DNA of 64,000 bases. Origin: Algibacter pacificus (GTDB taxonomy: Bacteria; Bacteroidota; Bacteroidia; Flavobacteriales; Flavobacteriaceae). Position numbers and translations under genes: made by a program. Below are positions 8,482 to 19,039 of the stretch, piece by piece; positions within the stretch are counted from its first letter, which is position 1; each line of letters starts with the position of its first letter. Location of the stretch: contig NZ_VOGY01000012.1 of NCBI RefSeq assembly GCF_008033385.1, positions 87,403-151,402 on the forward strand, given 5' to 3'. Below the pieces are notes generated by a model, which made no database searches, was not told the origin of the DNA, and was given only the letters and a program-made list of their open reading frames with translations.

Positions 8482-11094
8482 TTAAAATAAAGTCGCTTGA
8501 CCTTCTCCATCGAAATCTCCTAATTCTCCATCGATAATCTGCTCATCGGTTACCTCTAAATTTTTAATATCAGCAGGTGTTAGTTCTTCATAGGGCAATG
8601 GGTCTAACAAATTTACCTGATTTACTTTTTCTCTAGTGAGCTGATTTCCTAAAGCTGTAATTCCTTTAATAGCAATAAATTCTTCTAAATTAATTTCTAA
8701 ATTTTCTTTACGATCTTTACCACGCTCTTTCGCAAAAACAATCTCAGCCCTAGGTTTCCAATCTGTGGATACAATTTCTAATAATGAATTTGGATGATCT
8801 GAAATAAAAGATTCCTCTTTCCCCTCCTGTTCAATTAAAAACCGCTTTACATAATACAATTCTTTTTCACCATTAAAATAAACAGCAGAAATAGGTTTGT
8901 TTGGCACCCATTTTTCCATAACAATCATGTCGTCATCAAAATGCATAGTCACCTCTGGGGTCACCGTTTTTACAAGTCCCGATTGGTTAATAATCAACAA
9001 CTTGTCCTCCCCTTTAAATTCGCCAATCAACTCGCCTCGACCATCTACGTTTAAGCGTTGTACGGTTTCATCGAACCAAATTTTTCGTGGTTTTAAAGTA
9101 GAAACTCCTTTTTCCTTTAACTCAACACGTTTTACTGGGTATTTAGTTACTAAATTCCCTTTCGAAGCTCGCCCTTTTATTAGTATATCGCTAAAATCTA
9201 TATCCCATTTTAATTTTTTAATACTCCCAGCTTGGCGTAATAAGATGGAGACCACCTCAGCTTCACCGTTTGGGTTAGCTGAAAAATAGGACACAATAGA
9301 ACCTTTATTTCCATTGGTTAAATCGTACTCTCTATCTCGGGTTACCGCTGTTACAGCAAAGCGTTTAATGTATGATGGTCCACTTCTACCATCACGATAG
9401 ATCATATTATAAATCGTACGTTTATCTTTCTTTTTAAAGATAGCAACATGAATAATACCTTTACCTATAAAGGTTTTTGTGTCTACTTTAGTCACCATCA
9501 TAACCCCTGTTTTGGTAAACACAATAATATCATCTATATCAGAGCAATCTCCAACATATTCATCACGTCTTAAAGAGGTTCCTACAAAACCTTCTTCCCT
9601 ATTAACGTAAAGCTTCGTATTTCGAATAACAACCTTTGTAGCATCCACATCATCAAAGGTTCTAATTTCTGTTTTGCGCTCACGCCCTTCACCATATTCT
9701 TTTTTAAGACGTCTAAAATAAGCAATGGCATATTCTATTAAATGTATTAAATGATGTTTTATTTCTGCAATTTGCTCTTCTAAAGCTTCAATTTTTTGTT
9801 GAGCTTTATCAATATCAAATTTTGAAATACGTTTAATACGAATCTCGGTTAAGCGTACAATATCCTCTTCGGTAACTGAACGTTTTAAGTGTTGTATATG
9901 TGGTTTAAGCCCATTATCTATGGCATTAATAACTCCAGGCCAAGTTTCTTCTTCTTCAATGTCTCTATAAATTCTATTTTCAATAAAAATACGTTCTAAA
10001 GAAGCAAAATGCCATTGTTCCTCAAATTCACCTAAACGAATTTCTAATTCTTGCTTTAAAAGATCTACGGTGTTATCGGTACTTCTTCTAAGCATTTCTG
10101 TTACACCAATAAAAAGCGGTTTATTATCTTCAATAACACATCCTAATGGAGATATTGAAGATTCGCAACTTGTAAAAGCATAAAGTGCATCAATTGTTTT
10201 ATCTGGAGATAATCCTGAAGGTAAATGTACCAGAATTTCAACTTCGGCCGCCGTATTATCTTCTATTTTTTTTACTTTTATTTTTCCTTTTTCGTTGGCT
10301 TTTAATATAGAATCTATTAAAGATGAAGTTGTTGTTCCAAAAGGTAACTCGGTAATAACTAAGGTATTTTTATCTAGCTGTGAAATTTTTGATCGTACAC
10401 GAACTTTTCCTCCACGAAGGCCATCATTATAATTAGAAAAATCGGCAATTCCTGCGGTAGGAAAATCTGGTAAAAGTGTAAAACGCTTACCTTGTAAATG
10501 TTTAATGGAGGCATCGATAAGCTCAATAAAATTATGTGGTAATATTTTTGTAGATAAACCCACCGCAATACCTTCGCCTCCTTGTGCTAAAAGCAATGGA
10601 AACATAACAGGCAAGTTAACAGGTTCCTTTCGTCTCCCATCATAACTTGCCTGCCATTGTGTAATTTTTGGATTAAAAACGACATCTAAACCAAATTTTG
10701 AAATGCGAGCTTCAATATAACGCGAAGCTGCTGCACGGTCGCCAGTTAAAATATTTCCCCAGTTTCCTTGGGTATCAATTAACAAATCTTTCTGACCTAT
10801 TTGCACCATGGCATCGGCAATACTAGCATCACCGTGTGGGTGATACTGCATGGTATGCCCAACAATATTTGCTACTTTATTGTAACGCCCATCGTCTAAA
10901 TCTTTCATAGAATGCATAATACGGCGTTGTACGGGTTTAAACCCATCCTCTATCGCAGGTACTGCGCGTTCTAGAATTACATAAGATGCATAGTCTAAAA
11001 ACCAATCCTTGTACATACCCGTAACACGAGTAATGGTTTCTTTAGGTTCTTCTTCTTGGTTATTTATTAAATCGTCGTTTTGGTCTTCTGTCAT
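8482..11094 (-). CDS. parC: DNA topoisomerase IV subunit A
   Basis: This is the ATP-dependent type IIA topoisomerase breakage-reunion subunit (870 residues). The catalytic Tyr is Y126 in AAASRYIEAR, followed by YDGRRKEPVNLPVMFPLLLAQG and the helical tower/coiled coil (RIKRISKFDIDKAQQKIEALEEQIAEI). The C-terminal beta-pinwheel is diverged and has no GyrA box (QRRGGKG), which favours topoisomerase IV over gyrase. It decatenates sister chromosomes with ParE, encoded upstream on the same strand at 11386-13242. A 45-residue basic protein gene lies between the two. The C-terminus is acidic (DEQIIDGELGDFDGEG). Confidence 0.92.
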   Translation of the reverse strand: MTEDQNDDLINNQEEEPKETITRVTGMYKDWFLDYASYVILERAVPAIEDGFKPVQRRIMHSMKDLDDGRYNKVANIVGHTMQYHPHGDASIADAMVQIGQKDLLIDTQGNWGNILTGDRAAASRYIEARISKFGLDVVFNPKITQWQASYDGRRKEPVNLPVMFPLLLAQGGEGIAVGLSTKILPHNFIELIDASIKHLQGKRFTLLPDFPTAGIADFSNYNDGLRGGKVRVRSKISQLDKNTLVITELPFGTTTSSLIDSILKANEKGKIKVKKIEDNTAAEVEILVHLPSGLSPDKTIDALYAFTSCESSISPLGCVIEDNKPLFIGVTEMLRRSTDNTVDLLKQELEIRLGEFEEQWHFASLERIFIENRIYRDIEEEETWPGVINAIDNGLKPHIQHLKRSVTEEDIVRLTEIRIKRISKFDIDKAQQKIEALEEQIAEIKHHLIHLIEYAIAYFRRLKKEYGEGRERKTEIRTFDDVDATKVVIRNTKLYVNREEGFVGTSLRRDEYVGDCSDIDDIIVFTKTGVMMVTKVDTKTFIGKGIIHVAIFKKKDKRTIYNMIYRDGRSGPSYIKRFAVTAVTRDREYDLTNGNKGSIVSYFSANPNGEAEVVSILLRQAGSIKKLKWDIDFSDILIKGRASKGNLVTKYPVKRVELKEKGVSTLKPRKIWFDETVQRLNVDGRGELIGEFKGEDKLLIINQSGLVKTVTPEVTMHFDDDMIVMEKWVPNKPISAVYFNGEKELYYVKRFLIEQEGKEESFISDHPNSLLEIVSTDWKPRAEIVFAKERGKDRKENLEINLEEFIAIKGITALGNQLTREKVNQVNLLDPLPYEELTPADIKNLEVTDEQIIDGELGDFDGEGQATLF

Positions 11095-11103
11095 TAAAAA
11101 TTA

Positions 11104-11241
11104 TTACTCTTTTGGTTTACCACTTAAGGTAACACGTCCAACTTTTCTACGTTTTTTAGCTTTTTCAGCTACTTCGTGAATGTGTAAATAATCATAGGAA
11201 CGTCTTGGTCTTTCTGTTTTTTCTTTTTTGTATAACATCAT
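11104..11241 (-). CDS. Small basic protein (45 aa) between parE and parC
   Basis: The minus-strand frame starts at an ATG-ATG pair (11241/11238) and ends at TAA 11104-11106, just 9 bp before the parC start. The product is 45 residues and strongly basic: it opens MMLYKKEKTERPRRSYDYL, then has HIHEVAEKAKKRRKVG and ends RVTLSGKPKE. It has no signal peptide or membrane segment. Its tight position in the topoisomerase IV gene order and its clean frame suggest a real, translated gene. A nucleic-acid-binding role or an interaction with the topoisomerase is only an inference from charge and context. I do not recognise a family. Confidence 0.6.
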   Translation of the reverse strand: MMLYKKEKTERPRRSYDYLHIHEVAEKAKKRRKVGRVTLSGKPKE

Positions 11242-11385
11242 GATCTTTTTTTTAGTTCTTAATTTCAGACTAAACTTAAAAACAATCTGAAAATAAGGTG
11301 TTTATAATTATATTCATTTTTTGTAATACAAAATTACGAAATATTTAAATTTAAACACTAAAATTATCAATATGATAACACAAAA

Positions 11386-13242
11386 TTATTCTTCCTTTAT
11401 TAAATCCAATTCAACTTTTAAATTATCGATTATAAACTCCTGCCTTGTTGGTGTATTTTTTCCCATATAAAAAGACAACAAATCTTCTATAGACATATTA
11501 TCATCCAACATTATCGGGTCTAAACGAATATCGTCACCAATAAAATGTTTAAACTCATCTGGCGAAATTTCACCCAACCCTTTAAACCTTGTAATTTCTG
11601 GTTTAGGTTTTAATTTTTCTATAGCATTACGTCGTTCTTCTTCGGAATAACAATACACGGTTTCTTTTTTATTACGAACACGAAATAAGGGCGTTTGCAA
11701 TATATAAAGGTGGCCTTCTTTAATTACTTCTGGAAAAAATTGCAGAAAAAAAGTGATTAGTAATAAGCGAATGTGCATTCCATCAACATCGGCATCGGTT
11801 GCTATTACCACATTATTATAACGTAAATCCTCTAAAGATTCTTCTATATTCAATGCTGCTTGCAACAGATTAAACTCTTCGTTTTCGTAAACAATTTTTT
11901 TTGTTAACCCGTAACAATTTAAAGGTTTTCCCTTTAAGCTAAATACTGCCTGCGTATTTACATCTCGAGATTTTGTAATACTTCCCGAAGCCGAATCTCC
12001 CTCTGTAATAAATAGGGTGGTTTCTAAATTTCGAGGATTTTTTGCATCTCCAAAATGCACGCGACAATCGCGCAATTTTTTATTATGCAGACTGGCTTTT
12101 TTAGCGCGATCTTTGGCTAATTTACGGATACCCGATAATTCTTTACGTTCACGTTCAGCTTGGAGAATTTTACGCTGAATTTTTTCGGCAGTATCGGGAT
12201 TTTTATGTAAATAATTATCTAAATATTTTTTTAAAAAATCGTTTATATAAGTACGAACGGTTGGCAAATCGCCTCCCATATCTGTAGAACCTAATTTGGT
12301 TTTAGTTTGACTTTCAAAAACGGGTTCCATAACTTTTATAGCGATAGCTGAAACTACAGATTTCCTAATATCTGAAGCATCGTAAGTTTTACCATAAAAC
12401 TCACGTATGGTTTTTACTAAAGCTTCTCGAAAAGCGTTTAAATGCGTCCCTCCCTGGGTTGTGTTTTGTCCGTTTACAAAACTATTATATTCTTCGCTAT
12501 ACTGTGTTTTACTGTGTGTTAATGCCACTTCAATATCATCACCACGAAGATGAATGATTGGGTATAACAAATCGGATTCGTTAATTTTTTCGGATAATAA
12601 ATCTTTTAAACCGTTTTCACTGAAATATTTTTCGCCATTAAAAACAATGGTTAACCCTGGATTTAGGTACACATAGTTTTTAAGCATTTTAACGATATAC
12701 TCGTTTCTATACTTATATTTCTTAAAGATAATTTCGTCTGGAATAAAAGATACTTTGGTTCCTTTTCGGCGCGATGTTTCTTCTAAAAACTCCTGATTTT
12801 CAAGGTTTCCTTGTGAAAATTCCGCGGAAGCGCTTTTACCATCACGCGTAGATTCTACTCTAAAAAAGGACGACAAAGCATTAACAGCTTTGGTACCAAC
12901 ACCATTTAAACCTACAGATTTTTTAAAAGCTTTAGAGTCGTATTTTCCACCTGTATTCATTTTAGACACTACATCGACCACCTTTCCTAAAGGAATACCA
13001 CGACCGTAATCGCGCACTGTAATTTTAAAACCTTGAATAGAAATCTCTATGGTTCTACCCGCTCCCATAACAAACTCATCAATCGAGTTATCTAAAACTT
13101 CTTTTAACAGAATATAAACCCCATCGTCTGGAGAACTACCATCTCCGAGTTTTCCAATATACATACCCGGACGCATACGTATATGTTCCTTCCAATCGAG
13201 TGAGCGTATATTATCTTCGGTATAGTTAGTTTCTTCTGCCAT
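11386..13242 (-). CDS. parE: DNA topoisomerase IV subunit B
   Basis: This is the GHKL ATPase and TOPRIM subunit (618 residues). Visible in order are [25 protein letters not shown] (ATP/Mg Asn), [27 protein letters not shown] (lid), QTKTKLGS, the TOPRIM motifs [14 protein letters not shown] and [16 protein letters not shown], and the C-terminal [13 protein letters not shown]. Length and the short C-terminal region match ParE/GyrB without the gram-negative insertion. It works with ParC, encoded downstream. Start: ATG at 13242 ([17 protein letters not shown]). Confidence 0.92.
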   Translation of the reverse strand: MAEETNYTEDNIRSLDWKEHIRMRPGMYIGKLGDGSSPDDGVYILLKEVLDNSIDEFVMGAGRTIEISIQGFKITVRDYGRGIPLGKVVDVVSKMNTGGKYDSKAFKKSVGLNGVGTKAVNALSSFFRVESTRDGKSASAEFSQGNLENQEFLEETSRRKGTKVSFIPDEIIFKKYKYRNEYIVKMLKNYVYLNPGLTIVFNGEKYFSENGLKDLLSEKINESDLLYPIIHLRGDDIEVALTHSKTQYSEEYNSFVNGQNTTQGGTHLNAFREALVKTIREFYGKTYDASDIRKSVVSAIAIKVMEPVFESQTKTKLGSTDMGGDLPTVRTYINDFLKKYLDNYLHKNPDTAEKIQRKILQAERERKELSGIRKLAKDRAKKASLHNKKLRDCRVHFGDAKNPRNLETTLFITEGDSASGSITKSRDVNTQAVFSLKGKPLNCYGLTKKIVYENEEFNLLQAALNIEESLEDLRYNNVVIATDADVDGMHIRLLLITFFLQFFPEVIKEGHLYILQTPLFRVRNKKETVYCYSEEERRNAIEKLKPKPEITRFKGLGEISPDEFKHFIGDDIRLDPIMLDDNMSIEDLLSFYMGKNTPTRQEFIIDNLKVELDLIKEE

Positions 13243-13358
13243 TAAGGTTTCGTAATTTAAGTATATAAAAAGCTAATATAGCACAAGTAAATAAAAAATA
13301 GAATAGCATGCAAACAAAGTAATTAACAATAAAGATTTTTTATTGTTTAAACTACTTT

Positions 13359-14264
13359 TTAAGTCTTTTGTTGGTTTCTAATAGACATAAATACAATTCC
13401 AGCAATAACGATTAAAGCTCCAAATATTTGTAAAAAGGTTAACCTTTCATTTAAAAAAATTGAAGCTAATAATATTGTTGAAATAGGTCCTATTCCGGCA
13501 ACGATTGCAAAATTTGAGGAGCTTATCATTTTTATTGACAAAGACACTAAAAAAGAAGGGATTACCGTAGCAAAAACAGCAATTAAAAACCCTAAACCGT
13601 ATACTTGCCAAGATAAACTAAATATATCGTTTGCTCCATTAACACCATAATGAATAAACACACAAAAACAAGAGACTAGCATGGCATAAGCGGTAAATTT
13701 CACGACTCCAAATTTGGGGATTAACCAACCGCTACCCACCAAATACGAAGCATAAGTTATGGCGCTTAATAGAATAAAAAAACCTCCTAAATAGGCTTCA
13801 TGTCCAGAGATACTCACTTCATCGGAAAAAGCGATGATAATACCAATATATGTTAACCCAATTGCCACAGCTTGTATCTTAGAGATGGTTTGTTTTAAAA
13901 ACACACGATTTAATAGAATTACTATGGTTGGATATATAAACAGGATAATACGTTCTAAGCTAGCTTTTATATATTTTAGCCCTACAAAATCGAAATAACT
14001 TGCCAAATAATACCCTACCAATCCAAAGCAGATTACCCAAATATAATCGGTGTTTTTAATTTCTATGCCACTTGTTTTATTTCTATAAACATAGGCGATA
14101 ACCACATAAAATGGAAATGAAAACAACATACGTAAGAATAAAATACTTATAGAATCTACTTGATATTGATAAGCCAACTTTACCATAACGGCTTTCGAGG
14201 AAAACAAGACAATTCCTAACACACCTATTGCAATACCCGACCAAAATTTTTTAGTTGTTTCCAT
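13359..14264 (-). CDS. EamA/DMT-superfamily transporter
   Basis: The protein is 301 residues with about ten hydrophobic helices arranged as two EamA repeats: first half from WSGIAIGVLGIVLFSSKAVMV, second half from EAYLGGFFILLSAITYASYL to FLQIFGALIVIAGIVFMSIR. The SKAV, LERI and LNERLTFLQIFGALIVIAG motifs are typical drug/metabolite transporter features. It sits in the inner membrane and probably exports a metabolite. The substrate cannot be predicted. It is monocistronic, downstream of ychF on the same strand and separated by a 12-bp hairpin. Confidence 0.85.
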   Translation of the reverse strand: METTKKFWSGIAIGVLGIVLFSSKAVMVKLAYQYQVDSISILFLRMLFSFPFYVVIAYVYRNKTSGIEIKNTDYIWVICFGLVGYYLASYFDFVGLKYIKASLERIILFIYPTIVILLNRVFLKQTISKIQAVAIGLTYIGIIIAFSDEVSISGHEAYLGGFFILLSAITYASYLVGSGWLIPKFGVVKFTAYAMLVSCFCVFIHYGVNGANDIFSLSWQVYGLGFLIAVFATVIPSFLVSLSIKMISSSNFAIVAGIGPISTILLASIFLNERLTFLQIFGALIVIAGIVFMSIRNQQKT

Positions 14265-14470
14265 GCCGCTAAATTAGAATTCCTAAATTGATAATAATTT
14301 AAAAAAACATAGAATTACGATGTTCAAAATTAATTTTTCATAATATTCTTAATCTAAACAATCAAAAACACATCTTTTTAATTCAATTTTAATACGAAAT
14401 TATCATCTCTATTTAATTAAAAATCATTCCTTTTTGAAAAACCTTTTAAACCTTTAAAATTGCTGTACAA

Positions 14471-14508
14471 AAAAACTTCATTCCTAATTAAATAGAAATG
14501 AAGTTTTT
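14471..14508 (-). terminator. Intrinsic terminator after ychF
   Basis: AAAAACTTCATT (14471-14482) and AATGAAGTTTTT (14497-14508) form a 12-bp stem, 20 bp beyond the ychF stop in its direction of transcription. The minus strand ends in a T-rich arm. The rest of 14265-14528 is AT-rich with no ORF. Confidence 0.7.
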
Positions 14509-14528
14509 AATCTGAAATATATTATATT

Positions 14529-15623
14529 TTATACGTTGAACAAGAAATGCATGACATCACCATCTTTAACAATGTAGTTTTTACCTTCAACACGCATTTT
14601 CCCTGCTTCTTTTACTTTAGCTTCACTCCCAAAACTTGCAAAATCCTCATAAGCAATAACTTCTGCACGAATAAATCCTTTTTCAAAATCGGTATGAATA
14701 ACTCCTGCCGCCTGTGGTGCTGTTGCTCCTATATCTATAGTCCATGCCCGCACTTCTTTTACCCCTGCCGTAAAGTAAGTTTGTTGATTTAATAATTTAT
14801 AAGCCGAACGAATTAATTTTGCCGAGCCAGCTTCCTCTAAACCTATATCTTGAAGAAACATTTGGCGTTCTTCATAATCGTCCAATTCATTAATATCTGC
14901 TTCGGTTCCAACAGCCAATACTAAAACTTCGGCATTTTCATCTTTCACAGCTTCACGTACTTGCTCCACATAAACGTTACCAGAAACAGCGGCACCCTCA
15001 TCGACATTACAAACATACATAACAGGTTTATCTGTTATAAATTGTGACGGTTTTACAAATTCAATATCGTCTTCTTCAGAAAACTCTAAAGCACGAACCG
15101 ACACACCTGATTCCAAAGCTTCTTTAATTTTTAATAAAACAGCTTCCTCTTTTTGAGCCTCTTTGTTTCCTGTTTTTGCGGCACGTTTAACTTTATCAAG
15201 CTTTTTATCAACAGTTTCTAAATCTTTCAGTTGCAGCTCCATATCAATAGTTTCCTTATCACGAATTGGATCTACACTACCATCAACATGCACAATATTA
15301 TCGTTATCAAAACAACGCAATACATGAAGAATAGCGTCGGTTTCACGGATATTAGCTAAAAATTGATTTCCTAAACCTTCCCCTTTACTTGCTCCTTTTA
15401 CTAAGCCTGCAATATCTACAATTTCTACAGTTGCTGGCTGAACACGTATTGGATTTATTAATTCTTCTAACTTTTCTAAACGCGGATCTGGTACATTAAC
15501 CACTCCTATATTTGGCTCAATGGTACAAAACGGAAAGTTTGCGCTTTGTGCTTTTGCATTAGATAAACAATTAAATAAAGTCGATTTCCCTACATTTGGT
15601 AATCCTACGATTCCTGCTTTCAT
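14529..15623 (-). CDS. ychF: Ribosome-binding ATPase YchF
   Basis: This is an Obg-family P-loop NTPase that prefers ATP, 364 residues. G1 is GLPNVGKST at the N-terminus, followed by the YchF switch regions ([42 protein letters not shown]), a coiled-coil arm ([21 protein letters not shown]), and a C-terminal TGS domain ([23 protein letters not shown]). It associates with ribosomes and is redox and stress linked. The frame is open further upstream to 15680, but [15 protein letters not shown] at 15623 is the conserved start. Confidence 0.93.
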   Translation of the reverse strand: MKAGIVGLPNVGKSTLFNCLSNAKAQSANFPFCTIEPNIGVVNVPDPRLEKLEELINPIRVQPATVEIVDIAGLVKGASKGEGLGNQFLANIRETDAILHVLRCFDNDNIVHVDGSVDPIRDKETIDMELQLKDLETVDKKLDKVKRAAKTGNKEAQKEEAVLLKIKEALESGVSVRALEFSEEDDIEFVKPSQFITDKPVMYVCNVDEGAAVSGNVYVEQVREAVKDENAEVLVLAVGTEADINELDDYEERQMFLQDIGLEEAGSAKLIRSAYKLLNQQTYFTAGVKEVRAWTIDIGATAPQAAGVIHTDFEKGFIRAEVIAYEDFASFGSEAKVKEAGKMRVEGKNYIVKDGDVMHFLFNV

Positions 15624-15859
15624 TAAACTATGTATTTTATGATCCTCGCACCTTGGAGAATCTCTATTTTCCGAGTGCAAATATAGGGTATATTTAGAGT
15701 CTTTCTATATTTAATTTCTTTAATAAAACACTAATTTAAATTTAACAAAATGGAATAATTTTAAAACAATTATTATGTTTTTACCCTAAAATCGTTAATA
15801 TTTAATAAATTTTTAACATATATTAGCTCTTTAAAACGCGAAATAATTTTTTTTAAACT

Positions 15860-18550
15860 ATGAAAAAACTTTACACATTAATATTGAGCTTAGGATGCTT
15901 TATGTTATCTTATGCTCAACAGGTCGTAAACGGTCAAATTTCCGATACATCGGGAACACCAATAGCAGGAGTAAACGTTGTTGAAAAAGGCACAAAAAAT
16001 GGTGCTATTTCCGATTTTGATGGTAACTTTAGTATCTCTGTTAAAGGCAATACCACATTGATTTTTAGCTATGTGGGCTACAATACTAAAGAATTAAATG
16101 TAAACAACCGAACCAATATTAAGGTCGTTTTAGAAGATGGTGTAAGCCTAGAAGAAGTTATGCTGGTTGGATCTCGAAGTCCAAAACGGACATCTACAGA
16201 TACCGCCGTTCCTGTAGACGTCATTAATGTTTCTGGTATTGCTGCTAACACAGGAAAGGTGGAAGTAAACGAAATTTTACAATATGCCGCTCCCTCTTTC
16301 AATGCAACCAAACAATCGGGTTCCGATGGTGCAGATCATATTGTTCCTGCATCTTTACGTGGTTTGGGTCCCGATCAAACTTTAGTTTTAATCAATGGAA
16401 AACGCCGACACCAATCCAGTTTAGTAAATATTTTTGGAACACGTGGACGTGGGAATTCTGGAACAGATTTAAACGCTATTCCTGCAAATGCCATTAAACG
16501 TATTGAAGTTTTAAGAGATGGCGCTTCGGCACAATACGGATCGGATGCGATTGCTGGTGTGATCAATATTGTATTAAAAGATAATACCGATGGTTTTACC
16601 GGCGGAATCACTTACGGTGCATACAGCACAGCCATTGGTGATGGTTGGGAAGATGCTACTGGCGAAACCTTAAGTAATGTTGAAGGTGAAAATCGTTTAG
16701 ATGGTAAAAGTAAAAGTTGGGACGGAGAAACTGTAAAAATAGATGCTAATTATGGTGTGTCTTTAAATGATGCCGGTGGTTTCATGAATTTTACAACAGA
16801 ATTTTTATCTAGACAAAACACATTGAGACCTGGTTTTTCTTGGAGACAAGGCTACGGAAGTGCTGGTGTTGATGGTTTTAATTTCATGATAAACTCGGCT
16901 TTACCAATTAACGATAACACCGAAATTTATGCCTTTGGTGGTAGAAATTATAGAGACACCGATGCTTATGCTTTTTCTAGAGATAGTTTTGAAAATGGCG
17001 ATAATAGAGCTGTACCCAGTCTATACCCCAACGGATTTACACCTAGAATTACTTCTAATATAACAGATGTTTCTGTTTCGGTTGGTGTAAGACATGAAAT
17101 GGAAAATGGTTGGAATGTAGATTTTAATAACACCTACGGAAGAAACTTTTTTCACTATTATATAAAGGACAGTAACAATGCCTCTATGCAAGATTTATCG
17201 CCTACAGATTTTGATGCGGGTGGACATTATTTATCTCAAAACACAACAGGCTTGGACTTTAATAAATATTTAGATGATATAGCTTCTGGATTAAGCTTAG
17301 CTTTTGGTTTTGAATATAGAACTGAAAATTTTGGGATTTTTGCAGGTGAAGAAGCATCTCATGGGCTTTATGATGAAAATGGTGTAATAATTACAAATCC
17401 TGCTTTACAAACCGTTGCAACAGATTCTAACGATAATGTTTTACCTGGAAGTTCACAAGGTTTTCCCGGTTATAGCCCAGATAATGAAGTAGACCGAAGT
17501 AGAACTAATTATGGTATTTATTTTGATACAGAACTTAATGTTTCTGAACAACTTATGTTTGCTGGTGCTTTACGTTTTGAACAATACAGTGACTTCGGAA
17601 GTACATTCAACGGAAAATTAGCGAGTAGATTAAAAGTAACTGATAACTTCACTTTAAGAGGTTCTATTTCTACAGGTTTTAGAGCACCATCTTTAGCGCA
17701 ATTATATTATAACTTAAAATTCACCAACATTGTTGCAGGAACTTCAGTACCATCTTTACTTTCAGCTAATAATAGTACAGTAACCAAAGCTTTTGGCATT
17801 GGGCAATTAAATGAAGAAAAAGCTTTTAACGCAAGTATTGGGTTTACTTATAAGAAAGGTGGTTTTACAGCAACTATTGATGCATACTCTATTTCGGTTG
17901 ACGACCGGATTATTTTAACAGATAATTTTACAGACCAAACCGTTTTAGGACCTTTAAATGTAGATGCTGCTCAGTTTTTCGCCAACGGTGTAGATACCAA
18001 AACCAATGGTTTAGATATTGTTTTAGGTTACGGAACAAGTTTAGGTAATAATTCGAAAATTCAAGTCGATTTAATTGGTAACCTGAACGATTTAACCATA
18101 AAAGAAATCCATAATGGAGATTTAAATGAATTTACATTCTTCGGACCATTCTCTCAAGCTTATTTAAAAGCGGCTGCTCCAGATTATAAATTTGGTTTAA
18201 ATCTTGGATATACCAACAAAAAATTTAATGCCTCTGTAGCCCTAACGCAATTTAGCGACGTTACAATTCAAGATTTTCAATGGGTAGATTCACCACCAAC
18301 AACGCAAGCAGAAGCCGATGCACTATACCCTGTTGCTACCGATGTGTATAAAGCTGCACTAATTGTGGATTTAAGTTTAGGCTACCAAATATCAGAAAAT
18401 TTAAAATTGAGTGTTGGGGCTAATAACTTGTTTAACACCTATCCTACACCACAATTTGATGGGTGGACAGATCAAGGTGGTTTAGCAGATTCTGTTCAAA
18501 TGGGATCGGACGGTACCTATGCTTTTGCTAGGTTAAACTTTAAATTATAA
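15860..18550 (+). CDS. TonB-dependent outer-membrane receptor with N-terminal carboxypeptidase-like domain
   Basis: There are 896 residues. A signal peptide (MKKLYTLILSLGCFMLSYAQ) is followed by a CarboxypepD_reg-like beta sandwich (VVNGQISDTSGTPIAGVNVV to VVLEDG, residues about 21-95). The plug (SLRGLGPDQTLVLINGKRRH, EVLRDGASAQYGSDAIAGVINIVL) and a 22-strand barrel ending in an aromatic-poor FARLNFKL complete it. It imports a ligand across the outer membrane using TonB energy. No SusD-like partner follows, so it is more FecA/CirA-like than a glycan SusC. The ligand is unknown. It is single-gene, flanked by a strong terminator at 18573-18602. Confidence 0.9.
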   Translation: MKKLYTLILSLGCFMLSYAQQVVNGQISDTSGTPIAGVNVVEKGTKNGAISDFDGNFSISVKGNTTLIFSYVGYNTKELNVNNRTNIKVVLEDGVSLEEVMLVGSRSPKRTSTDTAVPVDVINVSGIAANTGKVEVNEILQYAAPSFNATKQSGSDGADHIVPASLRGLGPDQTLVLINGKRRHQSSLVNIFGTRGRGNSGTDLNAIPANAIKRIEVLRDGASAQYGSDAIAGVINIVLKDNTDGFTGGITYGAYSTAIGDGWEDATGETLSNVEGENRLDGKSKSWDGETVKIDANYGVSLNDAGGFMNFTTEFLSRQNTLRPGFSWRQGYGSAGVDGFNFMINSALPINDNTEIYAFGGRNYRDTDAYAFSRDSFENGDNRAVPSLYPNGFTPRITSNITDVSVSVGVRHEMENGWNVDFNNTYGRNFFHYYIKDSNNASMQDLSPTDFDAGGHYLSQNTTGLDFNKYLDDIASGLSLAFGFEYRTENFGIFAGEEASHGLYDENGVIITNPALQTVATDSNDNVLPGSSQGFPGYSPDNEVDRSRTNYGIYFDTELNVSEQLMFAGALRFEQYSDFGSTFNGKLASRLKVTDNFTLRGSISTGFRAPSLAQLYYNLKFTNIVAGTSVPSLLSANNSTVTKAFGIGQLNEEKAFNASIGFTYKKGGFTATIDAYSISVDDRIILTDNFTDQTVLGPLNVDAAQFFANGVDTKTNGLDIVLGYGTSLGNNSKIQVDLIGNLNDLTIKEIHNGDLNEFTFFGPFSQAYLKAAAPDYKFGLNLGYTNKKFNASVALTQFSDVTIQDFQWVDSPPTTQAEADALYPVATDVYKAALIVDLSLGYQISENLKLSVGANNLFNTYPTPQFDGWTDQGGLADSVQMGSDGTYAFARLNFKL

Positions 18551-18572
18551 AGTATTCTAAATGTTTTGAATG

Positions 18573-18602
18573 AAAGAGCCGAGCATAAAAGCTCGGCTTT
18601 TC
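18573..18602 (+). terminator. Intrinsic terminator of the TonB receptor gene
   Basis: AAAGAGCCGAGC and GCTCGGCTTTT form a GC-rich stem with an ATAAAA loop, followed by TTTTCT. It is 22 bp after the stop codon. It also lies beyond the 3' end of the convergent ACT-protein gene and could serve both. Confidence 0.88.
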
Positions 18603-18621
18603 TATGTCTTATATTTAACGT

Positions 18622-19020
18622 TTAACATGTTTTAGATAGATTAACCAAAACATCGATAGCTTTTTTTGCTTCTTTTTTATCTACAAAAATATGATCGTGA
18701 TAATATCCCGAAACCACATTACAACTTATTTTATATTTAGCCAATTCAGTAGAAAATGTAGCTGTTAACCCAATAGCTTCTAGAGATGAATGCACTTGTA
18801 ATGTAATCCAACTGGCTTCATAATGATAATTTAAACTTAAGGCATCAGCTTTTACCTTTTCAATAATAACCGTTAAACCCTCAGCTTCTTTAAATTCTGC
18901 AATAGTATCTTTTCTATCCACCAAATTATTATCTTTAAGGGTAACAAAAACGTAAACACCATCATTAAGTTTTGGTGTCATGTTTTTAATTAATTCCGAC
19001 AAGTCTTTCTCTTCATTCAT
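18622..19020 (-). CDS. ACT-domain protein
   Basis: The protein is 132 residues and opens [20 protein letters not shown]. Its [11 protein letters not shown] segment leads into a first ACT-like fold ([17 protein letters not shown]), and [26 protein letters not shown] begins a second ([16 protein letters not shown]). This two-repeat layout matches the small stand-alone ACT proteins of COG3603 type. They are thought to bind amino acids, but no enzyme is attached and the role is unknown. The start is ATG at 19020, and the stop of the upstream thiamine pyrophosphokinase is only about 20 bp away, suggesting co-transcription. Confidence 0.75.
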   Translation of the reverse strand: MNEEKDLSELIKNMTPKLNDGVYVFVTLKDNNLVDRKDTIAEFKEAEGLTVIIEKVKADALSLNYHYEASWITLQVHSSLEAIGLTATFSTELAKYKISCNVVSGYYHDHIFVDKKEAKKAIDVLVNLSKTC

Positions 19021-19039
19021 AATTTATAAAAAAAGCATC

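Noticed and set aside
8897..9289. 130-codon plus-strand ORF inside parC
   Set aside because: Antisense to the ParC C-terminal region, no family resemblance.
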